Positions 1 through 27,981 of a stretch of 64,000 nucleotides of DNA are shown here, one piece after another. Under the pieces are notes generated by a model. It saw only the letters and a program-made list of their open reading frames with translations, did not search any database and had not been told where the DNA came from. The stretch's first letter is position 1; every line of letters starts with the position of its first letter. The stretch covers positions 17,628,985 through 17,692,984 of the forward strand of contig NC_135562.1 of the NCBI RefSeq assembly GCF_964340395.1, given 5' to 3'. Origin of the DNA: Glandiceps talaboti. Its lineage: Eukaryota; Hemichordata; Enteropneusta; Spengelidae. The translations under genes were made by a program, and so were the position numbers.

Positions 1-192
1 TGAAGGGAACTCATAGTGCCAGGTCAAATATTCAACACTAGGATATGTATTAAACGTAGACATGACGTCATATGACGTCATACAAAGACACGAAGACTGT
101 GTCAGTTAGCGTACTCGCAGAAATAAATCAGTGGAAGTTTTCACTTCGTTGGTGTATTGTAGGCAATCTAGTTGGTAACTTAACTTGATATT

Positions 193-8897
<8,705 letters not shown>

Positions 8898-10300
8898 CAC
8901 ATTTTAAAGTAAAGGTCCATGATTATTTATAACTATACACCAGTTATCAAACAATGACCAATATTCTACACCAACCCTACACAGATGTTGTTCAATGACA
9001 TATGTGTGTTGGCAATAGTACCGCTTTCGATACAGATAAAACCTGTAGCACAATAACGTAGTCATCTCTTACCAAGTTCATTTCTATGGATGGTACACTC
9101 ATAATTTCCATAATACAGCCCTTAAATCACACTATAAGATCGTTTTAAAGAGACTCGATTGCTATTGTTGAAGCTTTTCAAAGATCAGCTAGGCCTATAA
9201 CTTAAATAATATAGCATGTTTATTGCCTGTGGTATTAATAGTGGATTAGGTGTGGGTACTTTTTTCTTAAGGAAGATATATATTGGGGCTGAAATGTCTG
9301 TTTGTGTGTCCGTCTGTGTCATCGTTTTCTACAAAGCGGCTGGCTCAATTCAAACGAAATTTGGGACAATTGTTACATTGAATAATGGCAAGAACTGATT
9401 AGGGTTTGGTAAAAATCCCACGAATATCAATGAGAAATTTGCATAATGAATCGATCAATCGTCTAGTCGCACATGCGCTCCATTTCGAAAGTGCGTCACC
9501 AACGTACGTCGATGTAAGGTAAACCAGGAAGCTACAGTACGGATACACACTGTTGTTCTACACTGACAAAGACTCTGTTTTCAGGGGTTTCAAGTGTTTG
9601 TATTGATATTTTTATTGAATCTGGAGATTATTACTTCAAACCAAGGAGGTGAGCACTGAAAATACACATCCTCTGTAAGCTTTATTGCAAAAATATACAG
9701 TCACGATCGTCTGCTCACTTCACACCACGCATGTATACGATTTGGAGCAGATGGTGCATCTGTCAATCTTGATCAAAACAAGAATATACGTACTATACAC
9801 TTTACAGAGGGATGAAGTAGGGCAATTATAATTACCTTATCACTACACTGTATTAAAGTTTTTCAACTGTTATGATGCATACCATGAAGTATGTAAACTG
9901 TTTAATGTGTAATAACAATGTTATGATTGTTTCAATTTCATTTATTATTTGCCGTGGAAATGGGTGTACATATCCTGGGGTACATATCCCGGGTATGTAG
10001 GGGATCACGAAAGCCGAGTGCAGTTGAGGATGGCAAGCTTTCCTGTCATTTGAACAATGTTTTGACAACTAACTTTCACTGGGACTTGAAAAAATTACAG
10101 ATGTAGATCTAAATTTATTGCATAACTCATAAAATTGTAAGACTATACCCTTACGGAAGGCATTCAGTTTAAATCTGGTTTTGAGATACCGCAACCGGAA
10201 TATAATCAATATATATATATATCAAACGCTTCATTAGAGTCTCAGGAATTCATAAATTCATAATGATAGATCTAAAATGTGAAATTTGTAAATTTTCCAG
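8898..10300. other. No gene seen; dispersed-repeat segment
   Basis: I see no convincing exon. Around 9290-9450 the text ('ttcaattcaaacgaaatttggg...aatggcaagaactgattaggg...aatttgcataatgaat') matches the repeat at 54030-54150, followed by a relative of the 145-bp monomer family. The remainder is AT-rich and unassigned. Confidence 0.5.
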
Positions 10301-10482
10301 TTCGTATTAAGGAAGCTATGGGCGAAAAACCGGGCCGAAATTTATGGATCAAGTATGCTTCATCAAATCGTGGTAAAATTAGTATTCCTATAAATAGTTC
10401 ATTTACTGACACGAAAGAAGAGATGTCAGTAGAGGTTTACGCTTCCACAGTATCTAAAGTGGGGGACTCTAGTGAAAGTTAA
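10301..10482 (+). CDS. Possible 3' terminal exon of the lectin gene
   Basis: A good acceptor (aattttccag) opens a phase-1 frame of about 60 codons that ends in TAA at 10480-10482: VRIKEAMGEKPGRNLWIKYA, then IPINSSFTDTKEE and a Ser-rich tail. I do not recognise a domain. The phase matches the other junctions of the lectin gene, but the expected donor at 8866 is mutated. It could instead belong to an unrelated small gene. Confidence 0.35.
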
Positions 10483-10914
10483 GGACAGTTGAAAATACGC
10501 CCAACTCAATTTTTGTAGGAGAGGCTAATTATGTACAATGTTTCGGTCGGAGTTCAAAAGCTATGTTTTATTGATGTAGTAACTTTGCTAGTGGATATAC
10601 AATATCTTATCTGGTAGCGCAGAATATTTCTTTTTGACAATGTGTGAAGAAACAACAATCTAAACGTTTGCCCTTACGGAAGGCATTAACTTTATTATCT
10701 GGTTCAAGACTGTTCATCACTTGTAAATTTTTTATTATATATTCATTTTTATTTTCTATCCACAGATTGTTGAAGACAACTACGCAGGACTATTTTGAAT
10801 CATGGTAGTATGAGTGGAATATCAACATATACACATATATATGTAACAGTTGTATCGTTTTTTTATGTGGAAGAAAGACAAACACCAAGCACTCTGCAAT
10901 ACGATTATGCACAC

Positions 10915-10977
<63 letters not shown>
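10915..10977. repeat. (AT)n microsatellite
   Basis: A perfect AT run of about 60 bp that ends in the 'aactcggtgagtatc' core described at 10977. Confidence 0.95.
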
Positions 10978-10978
<1 letters not shown>

Positions 10979-11033
10979 CTCGGTGAGTATCAATCTGCTA
11001 AGACAGTGCTCTATACCGCAGTGGCAGAGCGTA

Positions 11034-11034
<1 letters not shown>
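10977..11034 (+). repeat. TA-associated 55-bp core, copy 1
   Basis: The core reads ctcggtgagtatcaatctgc, taagacagtgctctataccg, cagtggcagagcg, with TA microsatellite directly on both sides. Five further copies occur in this window, three inverted. On the other strand the core looks like the D-arm and anticodon-arm part of a tRNA-derived head (GGTATAGAGCACTGTCTTAG) that stops at CACCGAGTT, just where a B box would start. Confidence 0.7.

Positions 11035-11124
<90 letters not shown>
11035..11124. repeat. (TA)n and short (TATG)n microsatellite
   Basis: About 75 bp of TA followed by three TATG units, directly abutting core copy 1. Confidence 0.95.
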
Positions 11125-11125
<1 letters not shown>

Positions 11126-11847
11126 TGTTATGTTCAGAAAAGACGATACAATCGGCAACTTAAACTTAGAACAGGTTTATTCCAAACCTAAATTATAGTT
11201 AAAGTTTACAATGCTGAGTGTTATAACCGTACAGGCGAACCTAATACACACACACAGTTTACTTGAGATTAACGTAATAATATAAACAGCATATGAAGAA
11301 ATTCCTACACATTAACCAGCTTTTTGAAATTAATACTGTTTAAAGATGGTACAAGTAAAAATAAAGTCCTAGTACACAAGGTCTTACTTGAAGTAAAGAA
11401 AGCTAAATGCAGCACAGCTCTTACAACTTACTCCAATTTGCACACACCCAGAAACCTTCCGATGTACTGGTCATCACAGGTTATTTCAGGTTAACAATGG
11501 CTGCCGAGTTTGTAGAACAGCAAACTGATTTATAATTCACAAAGTTCACAGAATACCAACTGTATTGAGTAAAACAGTCACTTCCTATAGCCAGGTACAG
11601 GTTTCTCAAAACTCACTAGCTGTGCTGCAACAGAAAAGTCCATGCGACTGCCAGGCTATTACTGTCCAGACCATGCAAACCCAATACACAAAATATTCCT
11701 GTCCCTGTAAGTGTGTCTATTGACATGCAAATTAAAATAATTATAATTTCAAAGCAATAAGTAATTAGGCAACCTCATTGGAAAATTCCATGACTCTTAA
11801 GACATTAACCGGTCGCAGAGGGGTCACAGAGAAAATTGCATCATCAT

Positions 11848-11850
<3 letters not shown>
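11125..11850. other. No gene seen between two TA-core copies
   Basis: About 700 bp of ordinary-complexity sequence bracketed by oppositely oriented cores (10977 and 11915). No exon or known domain is visible. It may be the internal part of a larger element whose ends are the cores. Confidence 0.4.

Positions 11851-11851
<1 letters not shown>

Positions 11852-11901
<50 letters not shown>
11852..11901. repeat. (AT)n followed by poly-T
   Basis: About 30 bp of AT then about 20 T. It sits just left of inverted core copy 2. Confidence 0.95.
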
Positions 11902-11902
<1 letters not shown>

Positions 11903-11914
11903 ATGACAAAACTA

Positions 11915-11960
11915 TTGCGCTCTGCCACTGCGGTATAGAGCACTGTCTTAGCAGATTGAT

Positions 11961-11965
<5 letters not shown>
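11915..11965 (-). repeat. TA-associated core, copy 2 (inverted)
   Basis: Inverted copy (tgcgctctgccactgcggta, tagagcactgtcttagcaga, ttgatac) preceded by 'caaaactat'. It lacks the last CTCACCGAG and runs into (AT)n at 11964. Confidence 0.7.

Positions 11966-12054
<89 letters not shown>
11965..12054. repeat. (AT)n microsatellite
   Basis: A perfect AT run of about 90 bp. Confidence 0.95.
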
Positions 12055-12058
<4 letters not shown>

Positions 12059-12273
12059 TTGTCTATTTATACTTTCTGCAGTGGTAGATTTGGTGATATT
12101 CATTTTTGCATTTATGTTATTTATGTTATTTCAATAACACTCTTTTTTCATCGGCTTTATTATTCTACCCCAGTCATGTATTGTATTTAACTGTCTTTTA
12201 CCAATACTTTAAAGTTACCTTGACTGTCATGTTATACTGTCTTTCATACTTTGACCTAACTCTTTACGAAAGG

Positions 12274-12325
12274 CAAACAAACAAACAAACAAACAAACAA
12301 ACAAACAAATAAATAAATAAACAAA
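12274..12325 (+). repeat. (CAAA)n / (TAAA)n tail
   Basis: About ten CAAA units follow a stretch reading 'tactttgacctaactctttacgaaagg'. A short tandem A-rich tail after such text is typical of the 3' end of a LINE, but no coding part remains. Confidence 0.7.
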
Positions 12326-12329
12326 CATC

Positions 12330-14575
12330 CATGGTAAGGCTTGTTAAATGACAACTTGCAGATTCCAAGTCAGCTACCATTCGAATATCATGACACGACA
12401 ACTAATTGTTCTTTTATTGTGCGTATTTTATTTGTAAAGTGCAATTAAAAGTGTACCTCACTCGCCACACAAGAATGAAAAGTTGACTAAATTCTATACA
12501 TACACACCTAGCTGATGTTATCTCTGCACATGCAACAGGCAAACACATTGCAAGGAATTGACTGATGACAATTTGTCAAATTTGGGGGCTAGAAAAATGG
12601 ACATTTTAGAATATTGTTATCACATTTCAATAATTCATTTCACCCCCCCCCCCTCCCCCATGGAATCATGCACCTGTGATAAATACACCGCTTCCCACGC
12701 TCTGCTCAAAGTGCTTTGTATTACAGTTATTATCCAAGTCATAAACCTATCACTACAACAGCCCTTTGCACGTTCTAATCTCCCAAGCTGAGGAGATACA
12801 ATTCATTGCAACCTCTATCCTACCAGTTTCCCAATTATACAGCTGGATTGACTGGGACATAATCATGGTTCAAATCTTGCCTTCTTGTTTTCTACAAACA
12901 CATTACATTTTATCCCTATATATATTAACATTTGGGATGTTCGCGTGTGTATGTGTCTGTCTGTCTGTCTGTGTGTGTCTGTGTGTATGTGTGTATGTAT
13001 GTGTGTGTGTGTGTGTGTAAACAGAACAACGCAGTATACATATGTCCTACATATAAATCGGAAATTTTCAAAATTTGAAACGATCATTTATATAATGATA
13101 TTTGAATAGTAATTGTACTGTCATATTTGTCTCCATACGCTGATATTCATGACTGCCAACTCTGGCTTAATATAAGTATAAGTATGGTTACATGAATGAC
13201 ATGATTAAATCATAGCATTATATAAAAAAGCAAACTGGGATCAAAACTTATGTGTCGATACTTTTCACGATCTTGTGTATGAATTGGCATGTAGCTATAG
13301 TCATCGAATCATACTAAATTAGTAGTAGTGTTGTGTACACTGCAGGTACAGATGTCCTACGTACCATATCAATCCAGTCAAACACTAGTAAACCCACCAT
13401 GCTATGGTTATCTCCCCACTAGACTCTTTCACCAGTCTTTGGGAGCAGCGATATCGCTATTAGCTGTTCTGTTTGTACCGATATCTACCACATCGACTTG
13501 GGACGTTCGCGTGCCCACATCGACTACATAGGGCTAATCATTTGTTGACGTGTCACTGCGATGCTCCGAGTCATTGCGCAGTACATAACACGTCAGCAAA
13601 TTATTAGCTGTGTGTAATCGATGAGGGACCGCAGTACAATTATGCAGTAGATACCGATACATACAAACCAGCCCTTTTAGTGGTGCAATGCTCCCACGAC
13701 TGTGAGAGAGTCTACCCCTACTTACCGTGGGTAAATTATTAACTCTCTGGATGTCAGCTTGGTTACCATTCGCATTCATTATATTTGGGGACTAAAGGTC
13801 AGCTTAAGATAGGGCAGGAGAAGAGACATACTATTACACTTATCAGGTAAGTGTATTCTTAAATATCACCAATGACATTGAACGTGATAGTGATGTAATA
13901 TTCGAATGTCTCTATGAAGCATCTTAATGCAATAGTTGCAAATATTTCAGTGGAAAATGTCGGCAAAAAACTGTAGACATTCAGCAGAAAAAAAAATAGG
14001 TCATGGAACACCACAAATACTGACTATAAAAACTACCTGGAGGTTTAAGTGAAACACAAAACTTAGTGTACGGTTACCTTCGAGAATTAATAAGTAACTT
14101 GACCAACTATTGAAGCTTTGTCTACTAGAAAAGATACAAGCAAATTAGTTATGCATTTGCATGTAAACATTAAATGGGTTGTCACCTATATTTGGTCACC
14201 GACTAACGACAACCATTGTTGGAAAACCACTAGCCCCAATTTTATAGGGCGGCGCTTTACAGACACCCAATGGTGGCGCCGTTTAATTACAAACACAACC
14301 CGTGCTGACTTTGCTACTATAATTCAGCGGATTTGAAAACAAGCATCTTCAACTAACAGTACGAGGAAATCAGAGATTCCGTTATTTAGCATGATCTCCG
14401 GAAAAATATACTCTGTTTCGCTAGAATGCGAAATGTGATTTCCAAAGTATGAACTGGCAGGGAATATTCGTAAATTAATAATAGTGAAAAAAGCGTCATA
14501 GGTAAAAACCCTTTGACGAAAGGGTCGAGAAACTGACTTAAATCTTGTTTATGTGGCCCTTTTTAGAAGCAGTTT
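12330..14575. other. Intergenic stretch, no gene recognised
   Basis: I find no exon with supporting motifs. It includes a C-run near 12642 and a GT/GTCT microsatellite at 12944-13018. Open frames near 13330 and 13534-13779 show no recognisable domain. Confidence 0.5.
12944..13018 (+). repeat. (GT)n/(GTCT)n microsatellite
   Basis: Interrupted GT and CTGT units. Confidence 0.9.
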
Positions 14576-14578
14576 GTT

Positions 14579-14580
14579 TC

Positions 14581-14617
<37 letters not shown>

Positions 14618-14698
14618 ATGTATGTATGTATGTATGTATGTATGTATGTATGTCTGCCTGCCTGCCTGCCTGTCTGTTTGTCTGTCTGTCTGTCTACC
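14579..14698 (+). repeat. (CTGT)n(ATGT)n(CTGC)n compound tetranucleotide repeat
   Basis: Three related tetranucleotides in succession, about 30 units in all, upstream of the first visible sulfotransferase exon. Confidence 0.95.
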
Positions 14699-14948
14699 TT
14701 TCACACTCTTTTTGTTTCTCTTAGTATGTAATCTATGTAATAAGGTTAAGTTGAACACATATCTATATAATTTAAATTTGCTATCATTTTTATTACATTT
14801 TAAGGAAGAATATAATATTGGTATTGACAAAAACAGCATTTAAATGGCATGCAACGTAAGTTAAGCCTTGGTTGATACTTATTTGCGCCAATAAGCATAT
14901 CATTGTGACTAAATAAAATTAACTTTCTCTTTGTGTATCTGGTTGTAG

Positions 14949-21566
<6,618 letters not shown>

Positions 21567-22950
21567 TTCATGACAAGGAATTTTGTATGGAGCGACCCCC
21601 TCCCCCACCAGCCCCACTAAGAACGTCTACCACGGGAAAATAGTCGTGCAATCCAGATTCCCGTGTCAGAATCTATGGCTTTCTTGCTTAGCACTTACAC
21701 AGTAGTAGTTGAATATGGGTTATAGTTTGTTTAGGAAAGTAGTACAATAAGCAACCTTTGTTTGCAAGTACTGTCACTTTCATCGCACAGTCTGTGAACA
21801 CTGGGACCAGTCATTTTATGGGATGGTTTCAAATCGCATTACCCAGTTAATATACAATTCTATAACAAGCTGAAAAAATGACATTTGTGGAAGTCACAGT
21901 CTGTAATTAAATAGGCTATCAATTCTGATGTATATTATATAATTTGCAATATTTGCGTTATTTTATACATCCATGTGTATATATATATGATTTGGTGATG
22001 TGCATGATTTGGTGAGGTATCTGATTTGGTGATATACCTGATTTTTGTGATGTACATGCCTTTAAGCGATTTGCATCAACATATATAATGACTTCTTAGA
22101 GTGCCAACTATTTAATATGCATAATCTATGTTAAAAGTTGTTATCAGTATGTGTAAATGTTGTTTCTAGCATATGAATTATCTGATTTGCATAAATCGCG
22201 TGTTTTTAGCATGTTATTTATGTAATTATTATAATGTAAGTTGTTTATAGTGAGTAAGAGCAGTGTTAAAAAATCATGAGAGTTTTCAGCGTGTAATATT
22301 ATTGGAATGGTACTAGCGCTGCTGGTAGATGTTACCACGACAGCCAAAATAGCCTTTAATTACTCAACATTTCGTATGGAATAGTAAAATTACAAGTTGT
22401 TATAAAGGTATGTGGCACATAAATAACTAAATCAGAGGAAGGTCTTTTTCTAAATCACATACTATTTTACAAAAACATTTATATTAGTGAATTTACTTAG
22501 AGAACAAGCTTATAGCGTTACTGTATTTATATCCAAACACTTTGAACATTACATTTTACATGAGGTATATACCTTGCAGGAAATCAAAAAGACGTTGTTT
22601 CACTATATTTCCTGATGCAATGTTTTGTAGCAGATCGATCAAATAGTCGATGGTATTATAAATGGTAGACTAATCACACACGACTATTGAAGTAGTTGTT
22701 TCCCACACGTATTCTATTTTAGGTTGATTGTTTACTAATAACATTTGTATCAATACAGTAACGGGCCATGCCCAAACTTAAGAGAATGTTTTATCAAAAT
22801 GTACTTCCATTAAATAAAAACATCTAGTTTCGTATTTATGTCGTTGTCTTAAAGTGAATGTAAAATCGCCATTTAGGCTTGAAAGTTTCATGCACGTGCA
22901 TTTTCATTAAAATTGTGCCATCAATGTAAACTTTCTCTAGACATGGGGAA
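21567..22950. other. 3' flank of the sulfotransferase, no gene seen
   Basis: No clear AATAAA close to the stop. 'attaaataaaaacatc' near 22809 is a possible distal poly(A) signal. At about 21985-22060 a run of 'gatttggtga' words recurs. Otherwise AT-rich and unassigned. Confidence 0.4.
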
Positions 22951-22959
22951 AGGGTAATT

Positions 22960-23115
22960 GTATTGTTTTGTATTGTATTGTATTGTATGGTATGGTATGG
23001 TATGGTATGGTATGGTATGGTATGGTATTGTATCATATCGTATCGTATCGTATCGTATCGTATTGTATTGCATTGTATTGCATTGTATTGGTATTTTATT
23101 TCATTACATTATATT
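22960..23115 (+). repeat. (TATTG)n(TATGG)n(TATCG)n pentamer array
   Basis: About nine TATGG units and then about six TATCG units, flanked by TATTG units on both sides. Three variants of one pentamer are arranged in blocks. Confidence 0.95.
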
Positions 23116-23134
23116 GTATTGTATAGTATTATAT

Positions 23135-23251
23135 CTCGGGGAAAGTAGATGATGGAAGTATCATTTCACAGTGGCTCAAAATGAGATTATTTTGATGAGA
23201 ATTACAAAAAACGGATGGAAGGCAGTGGTCTTGACTTTGAGTTTGAGTGAT
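23135..23251 (+). pseudogene. Duplicated terminal sulfotransferase exon
   Basis: It matches the last exon (21457-21566) from 'aaagt.ga' through the stop: HFTVAQNE, then a one-base insertion (gagattattttg versus gagtattttg) shifts frame before 'gatgagaattacaaaaa' and GSGLDFEFE-stop. The acceptor AG is gone (tctcgggg). It shows that the 3' end of the gene was copied about 1.7 kb downstream, and it cannot encode the family C-terminus. Confidence 0.75.
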
Positions 23252-24630
23252 TAACAATCTGGACTTGGAATCACATTCCACCTTTTACTTGAGTCATATG
23301 CATATCAATGAAATGGCAGTCCTATACGTTGGCATTAACTACCATCTATACAACATATACATTATGTGATCATTATAGACTGAATGGTAGTCATATATGT
23401 TTGAGATATCTTAATACCTTTGATTTTGCACAATATACATAGGCTTACTTTATTGCTCACATCATTAGTGACTAAACAGTGGTTGTATTTTGTCTGGAAT
23501 ACTTGGTTGTTGTACAATAGCCCAGGAACATTAATTCATAAAAAGCAGATTCCCTGCCTAATCCAAACTATGGCCTTAGTCACAATTATACTACTACGCA
23601 TGTGTAACGACAAAACGCGATTCTCTACAAACATACTAACATGTATTTCTCTATGATAACATATCGTTTGGACTGTCTGTGAAGCTGAATCATTTCATGG
23701 TTGTTGGTCATACTGTTGAAGTGATTTCGACAGAACTGCTGAAAGTATACAAATGGAGGCATCGGTGGCATGGGATGCAACGGTATGTAGGTGATATAGA
23801 ATGCAGTATTTGATGTCATGACACTTATGTTATAGAATACATGCTGTCATTCCACAATCATCTGAGTCAAAAGGCGGGAAGGTGGCTGAATATCGGGATG
23901 AACACAACTTGGGCAAAATCAACAGGGGAATACTTGTATCGGTTGTCGTGTGGGCTAGGGCATCAGTTGAATTTATCAATAGAACTATGTAAATCCACTC
24001 ATTCATATTTATTTATTTGGACGCACTGGAATCGGAACTAGCAAAGGGCATACCGTACATACGCAGTAAACACGTTCACAATAATTCGCCGATTTTGGTT
24101 GATTTAAATTTAGCTGGGGAGTTTGATGCGCCCTCTATGACGACTGTCGTAGTGTGGGACTGCGCATGCCGTACGCGCATTACCACGATGGCGGAACAAG
24201 TATCGTACGTAAATATATTCGAATTGTTTGACGTTTGCTGCAGATTTCAGCAAAAACTTTAGTCGGAAGGTAAGTAGATTGATTTAAAACGCAACCTTTG
24301 ATTAAATGTGTTTCTCAGTTTTCAATTGTTTTGTTCAATGTGTCAAAAAAAAACACGTTTTCATTACGTATGGTATGTGTATGGCGTAGAATGCCTGCCA
24401 ATATTCAAAAATACAATACTGCAATGACTATATGCAATACTACAATGACTATATGCAATACTGCAATGACTATATGCGATATGACTACATGAGATGACTA
24501 CATGCGATATGACTACATGAGGTGACTACGTGCAATATGACTACATGAGGTGACTACATGCGATATGACTACATGAGATGACTATATGCGATATGACTAC
24601 ATGAGGTGACTCAAGCAATATGACTACATG

Positions 24631-25245
24631 TAGTCCTGCTTCCATGACGGTGCACGAGTCTGTATTACTGACTTGACTCTAAACACCGTCATGCAAAGAG
24701 CAATAGAGTTTGCCTATTACTACACCGCCAGCAAAATGTACCCGCGCCAATTGCAAAAGAATTACCTACCGACCGATCAAATATTTGCAACCGATCGAAT
24801 ATCTACGCCATTTCGATTCCTCTGACGGTAGTATTCCCTGCTCAGATCACAAAAAACGTCGAAATCGGACCTTTTCAAGTGCGAACTGCAACATTCAAGT
24901 AACCCTCGTAACACCGCCACATTTGATATCATCGAGTGAATGAATAATTACCCAGAGACACTTGCGCCGACGTACGTAAGGAGAAGTGATTAAATTTACG
25001 ATAGAATTTGAAAAGTTCCGATTTTGATAGTTTTGGTCATCTGCTATAGGACTTTTGCAGTCAAAATGAGGTAAACCGACTAAATAATAGATTTATTGCT
25101 AATATTTGACCACTGGGCGATTTTATTCCTTAGTTACCGGCATTTTTTGTAAGTCCGTATTTCACGGCTGGCTCTTCGCAGGACGGAGGGGGAGGGACAA
25201 TTGTCAGAATCGAGTCCCGAATTCCTCCGTTTGCAAGCAGGACTA
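24631..25245. mobile_element. Small TIR element nested in the foldback left arm
   Basis: It starts TAGTCCTGCTT and ends AAGCAGGACTA (11-bp TIR), interrupting the gactacatg repeat array. 'gactacatg' stands on both sides, which is either a 9-bp target duplication or simply the host repeat; a TA duplication with 9-bp TIRs is also possible. The interior shows no coding domain. Confidence 0.6.
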
Positions 25246-25830
25246 GACTACATGAGGTGACTACATGCGATGTGACTACATGCGATATGACTGCATGCGA
25301 AATGACTACATGAGATGACTACATGCGATATGACTACATGAGATGACTACATGCAATACTGCGATGCAAGATGATGACATGATGTGCGGCGATTTTGTCA
25401 TGCCGTTATGCCATTCGTAGATTATTCAATATGCATAAGGGGTAGACCATTCGATATCCTGGGGGGCTTGGAAGATTTGTGGAGAGTCATTATTTTTTTC
25501 CCACCTGCTTGCCTGAGAATTATTTTTTTTCTCCGCCTATGCTGGCAACTTTTTTTTCTTTGCTTCTTTGAGATATCCGGATTTTTTTTTACATCAATGT
25601 TGAACACCTACATTTGTTGCCACAATTTTCTGTTTGGTTTTGGCACACGGTAATACAGAGAGTAAAAAGATGCTGTTCTATCACACACAGATTATATTTA
25701 GAAAACTACATATTTCATACATGTTTGATTTTGAATCAAATAATCATCGTTGACAGTTTTTATGCCATGGTATGGTGACACACTGATAATACAAATCGGA
25801 AACTTGATTGATGAGCTCAAACATTCAGAT

Positions 25831-26984
25831 AGACCGGTCAATGTCTCCAGATGGGGGGGGGGGGTGTCAGTGTTTTTTTCCATTGGGCTGACAAAAAGTC
25901 ACTGACCCCCGTGAATAAAGTTTCATAGCATCTGACAGTAAGGTGTAGAGGGAAGAGCTTTGAGACTGGGATATGTCCATCTCTTGTGTGTGTGTGTGTG
26001 TGTGAATGGGGGGGGGGGGTTTCCAGGAAGCCCGGGAGGATTTTTACTTCTAAAGGCAACGTTCAGGCTATTCACAGACACTTTCGGACAACAATTTACA
26101 AATTTTACAAGGCAGCTCTAACATGTAAAAAGCAACTACGTGAGGTTGAAACATTTTTGAAATAAAGTTTCATAGCATCTTGACAGTAAGAGTTGGAGGA
26201 AAGAACTTTGATTTGAGACTGGAACATGTCTACCTCTTATGGGGGGTCATAGGGGGTCTCCCCTAGAAGCTTTTCAAGTTTTTTTTACCAATTTTGGTGA
26301 ATCTTATTGTTGGTTTAACGAATGAGTGGCCTCTAGGGTGATGGAGTCCAAGGGGTCCCCCCCCCCACCAGATCTGCAGTTTTTTGTTTCTTTTTAGGCA
26401 ATTTTTAGGTTATTCATAGCCTCTGAGATATATATTTCCAAGCATCGAAAAGCTAAAGTAGATATAACTTTTCGATGTTATAAAAGTAGGCCTGTAACAT
26501 TGGTATAGGGGCATTGATATTGCATGTATAGTAAAGTTACTGATGTGTTAGAGCACTTTAGGAAGTCATACCTAGTGTACAATAGAAACTTGAATTTGAG
26601 TTGTGGTGTCGATACATGTAGTGTCTGAAATAGGAAGTATATCATCCCTTTTGACAAATTCATACTGAAGAGACTAGAACAATTTAGATTAAGTTCTTTT
26701 ATAAACTATCCAATAGTATGAAGGTTACCATTACAAAACCTTCAAGTTCACTTTTGCCCCAAAGTGTAAGATAAGTGAAGCACTGATTGTGAAACAGCCA
26801 AACACTTACATGGCATGTTCTGTAACTAGTGTTGTAGCTAGGTAATACATGTATTATATGTATAATTTCATGTATAGTTATGTCTGAACCCTTACATGAA
26901 GTAATATTTAAACCATTTATGAAAGAAACAGAGACAAGAACAAATATATATATGTACCACAGGCTAACGAAACTGACTGGTCCC
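25831..26984. mobile_element. TIR element, GACCGGTCA family, copy 1
   Basis: It begins agaccggtcaatgtctcc and ends gaaactgactggtccctg, imperfect inverted ends. The body matches 52100-53090 in the same order ('gctgacaaaaagtcactgacccc', 'tgatattgcatgta', 'gtcatacctagtgta'). Non-autonomous; no transposase. It is inserted in the foldback element. Confidence 0.6.
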
Positions 26985-27805
26985 TGACATGTGTTTGAAA
27001 CTGTTTGTCATGATTTGACAAGTGTCCTGGTTGGAGAGGTACGAGCAAGTTGAACAGTATACTCGAACCTGTGCATCATTTCCCTGCCAAGACATTTTTT
27101 TCTAGCAGCAGTGGTCCATCTTTTTTTTCCATCACCCTCTCATATCCGGATTTTTTTATCAAGCAAATCCATTTGGCATCTTTATTTCCCGAAATCTTCC
27201 AAGCCCAGGATATCAAATGGTCCACCCCTTACCACGCGCAACATGCTGAAGAGTACTCCATAGCCTGTTTCATATTAATACTCGTATTATGCATATTGAA
27301 TAATCTACGAATGGCATAACGTCATTACAAAATCACCGCATATCATATCATCATCTCGCATCGCAATATGGCATGTAGTCATCTCATGTAGTCATATCGC
27401 ATGTAGTCATCTCATGTAGTTATATCGCATGTAGTCATCTCATGTAGTCACATCGCATGTAGTCACCTCATGTAGTCATATCGCATGTAGTCACCTCATG
27501 TAGTCATATCGCATGTAGTCATCTCATGTAGTCACATCGCATGTAGTCATCTCATGTAGTCACATCGCATGTAGTCACCTCATGTAGTCATATCGCATGT
27601 AGTCACCTCATGTAGTCATATCGCATGTAGTCATCTCATGTAGTCATATCGCATATAGTCATTGCAGTATTACATATAGTCATTGCAGTATTGCATATAG
27701 TCATTGCAGTATTGTATTTTCGAATATTGGCAGGCATTCTACGCTATAGTATGTGTTTGAGTCGCTGAGCGTATATCTGTCGTCGTCGACTCGTATGTAA
27801 ATGGC

Positions 27806-27889
27806 CTTGAATCCATGCCGCATTGGATTTTTTACATTCGTTGTCTTTGGAAAGACAAATATAAAAAATCCAATCTGCATGGATTCCAG
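27806..27889. repeat. Perfect-looking hairpin
   Basis: 'gaatccatgc' and 'attggatttttta' pair with 'taaaaaatccaat' and 'gcatggattc', with a second small palindrome TTGTCTTTGGAAAGACAA at the tip. Confidence 0.75.
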
Positions 27890-27981
27890 GGTACGTATAT
27901 ACTAGTATGCAAGTTGTAGCGTTCTTTGTTCTGATACAAGGGGCATCTATGTTTAAGAAATACTCCAGCACAACACAGTAT

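Larger units (their letters stand above)
24381..27748. mobile_element. Long foldback element with tandem-repeat arms
   Basis: The left arm starts 'atggcgtagaatgcctgcc' followed by (caatactgcaatgactatatg)n and (gatatgactacatgagatgactacatgc)n up to about 24630 and 25245-25370. The right arm (27357-27748) is the reverse complement: (catgtagtcatctcatgtagtcatatcg)n, (cattgcagtattgcatatagt)n and 'ggcaggcattctacgctat'. Inside the arms a second inverted pair is visible ('gccattcgtagattattcaatatgcat' region at 25410 versus 27300). No transposase is visible. Other elements have inserted into it (24631-25245 and 25831-26984). Confidence 0.75.

Noticed and set aside
14840-14860. ATGGCATGCAAC|gtaagt as first exon of the sulfotransferase
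   Set aside because: Good Kozak-like ATG and donor, but it ends in phase 0 while the next exon needs phase 1, and the intron would be under 100 bp.
27357-27715. CRISPR-like array of about 28-bp units
   Set aside because: The units are contiguous with no unique spacers and are mirrored at 24420-24630: tandem repeats of a eukaryotic foldback element.
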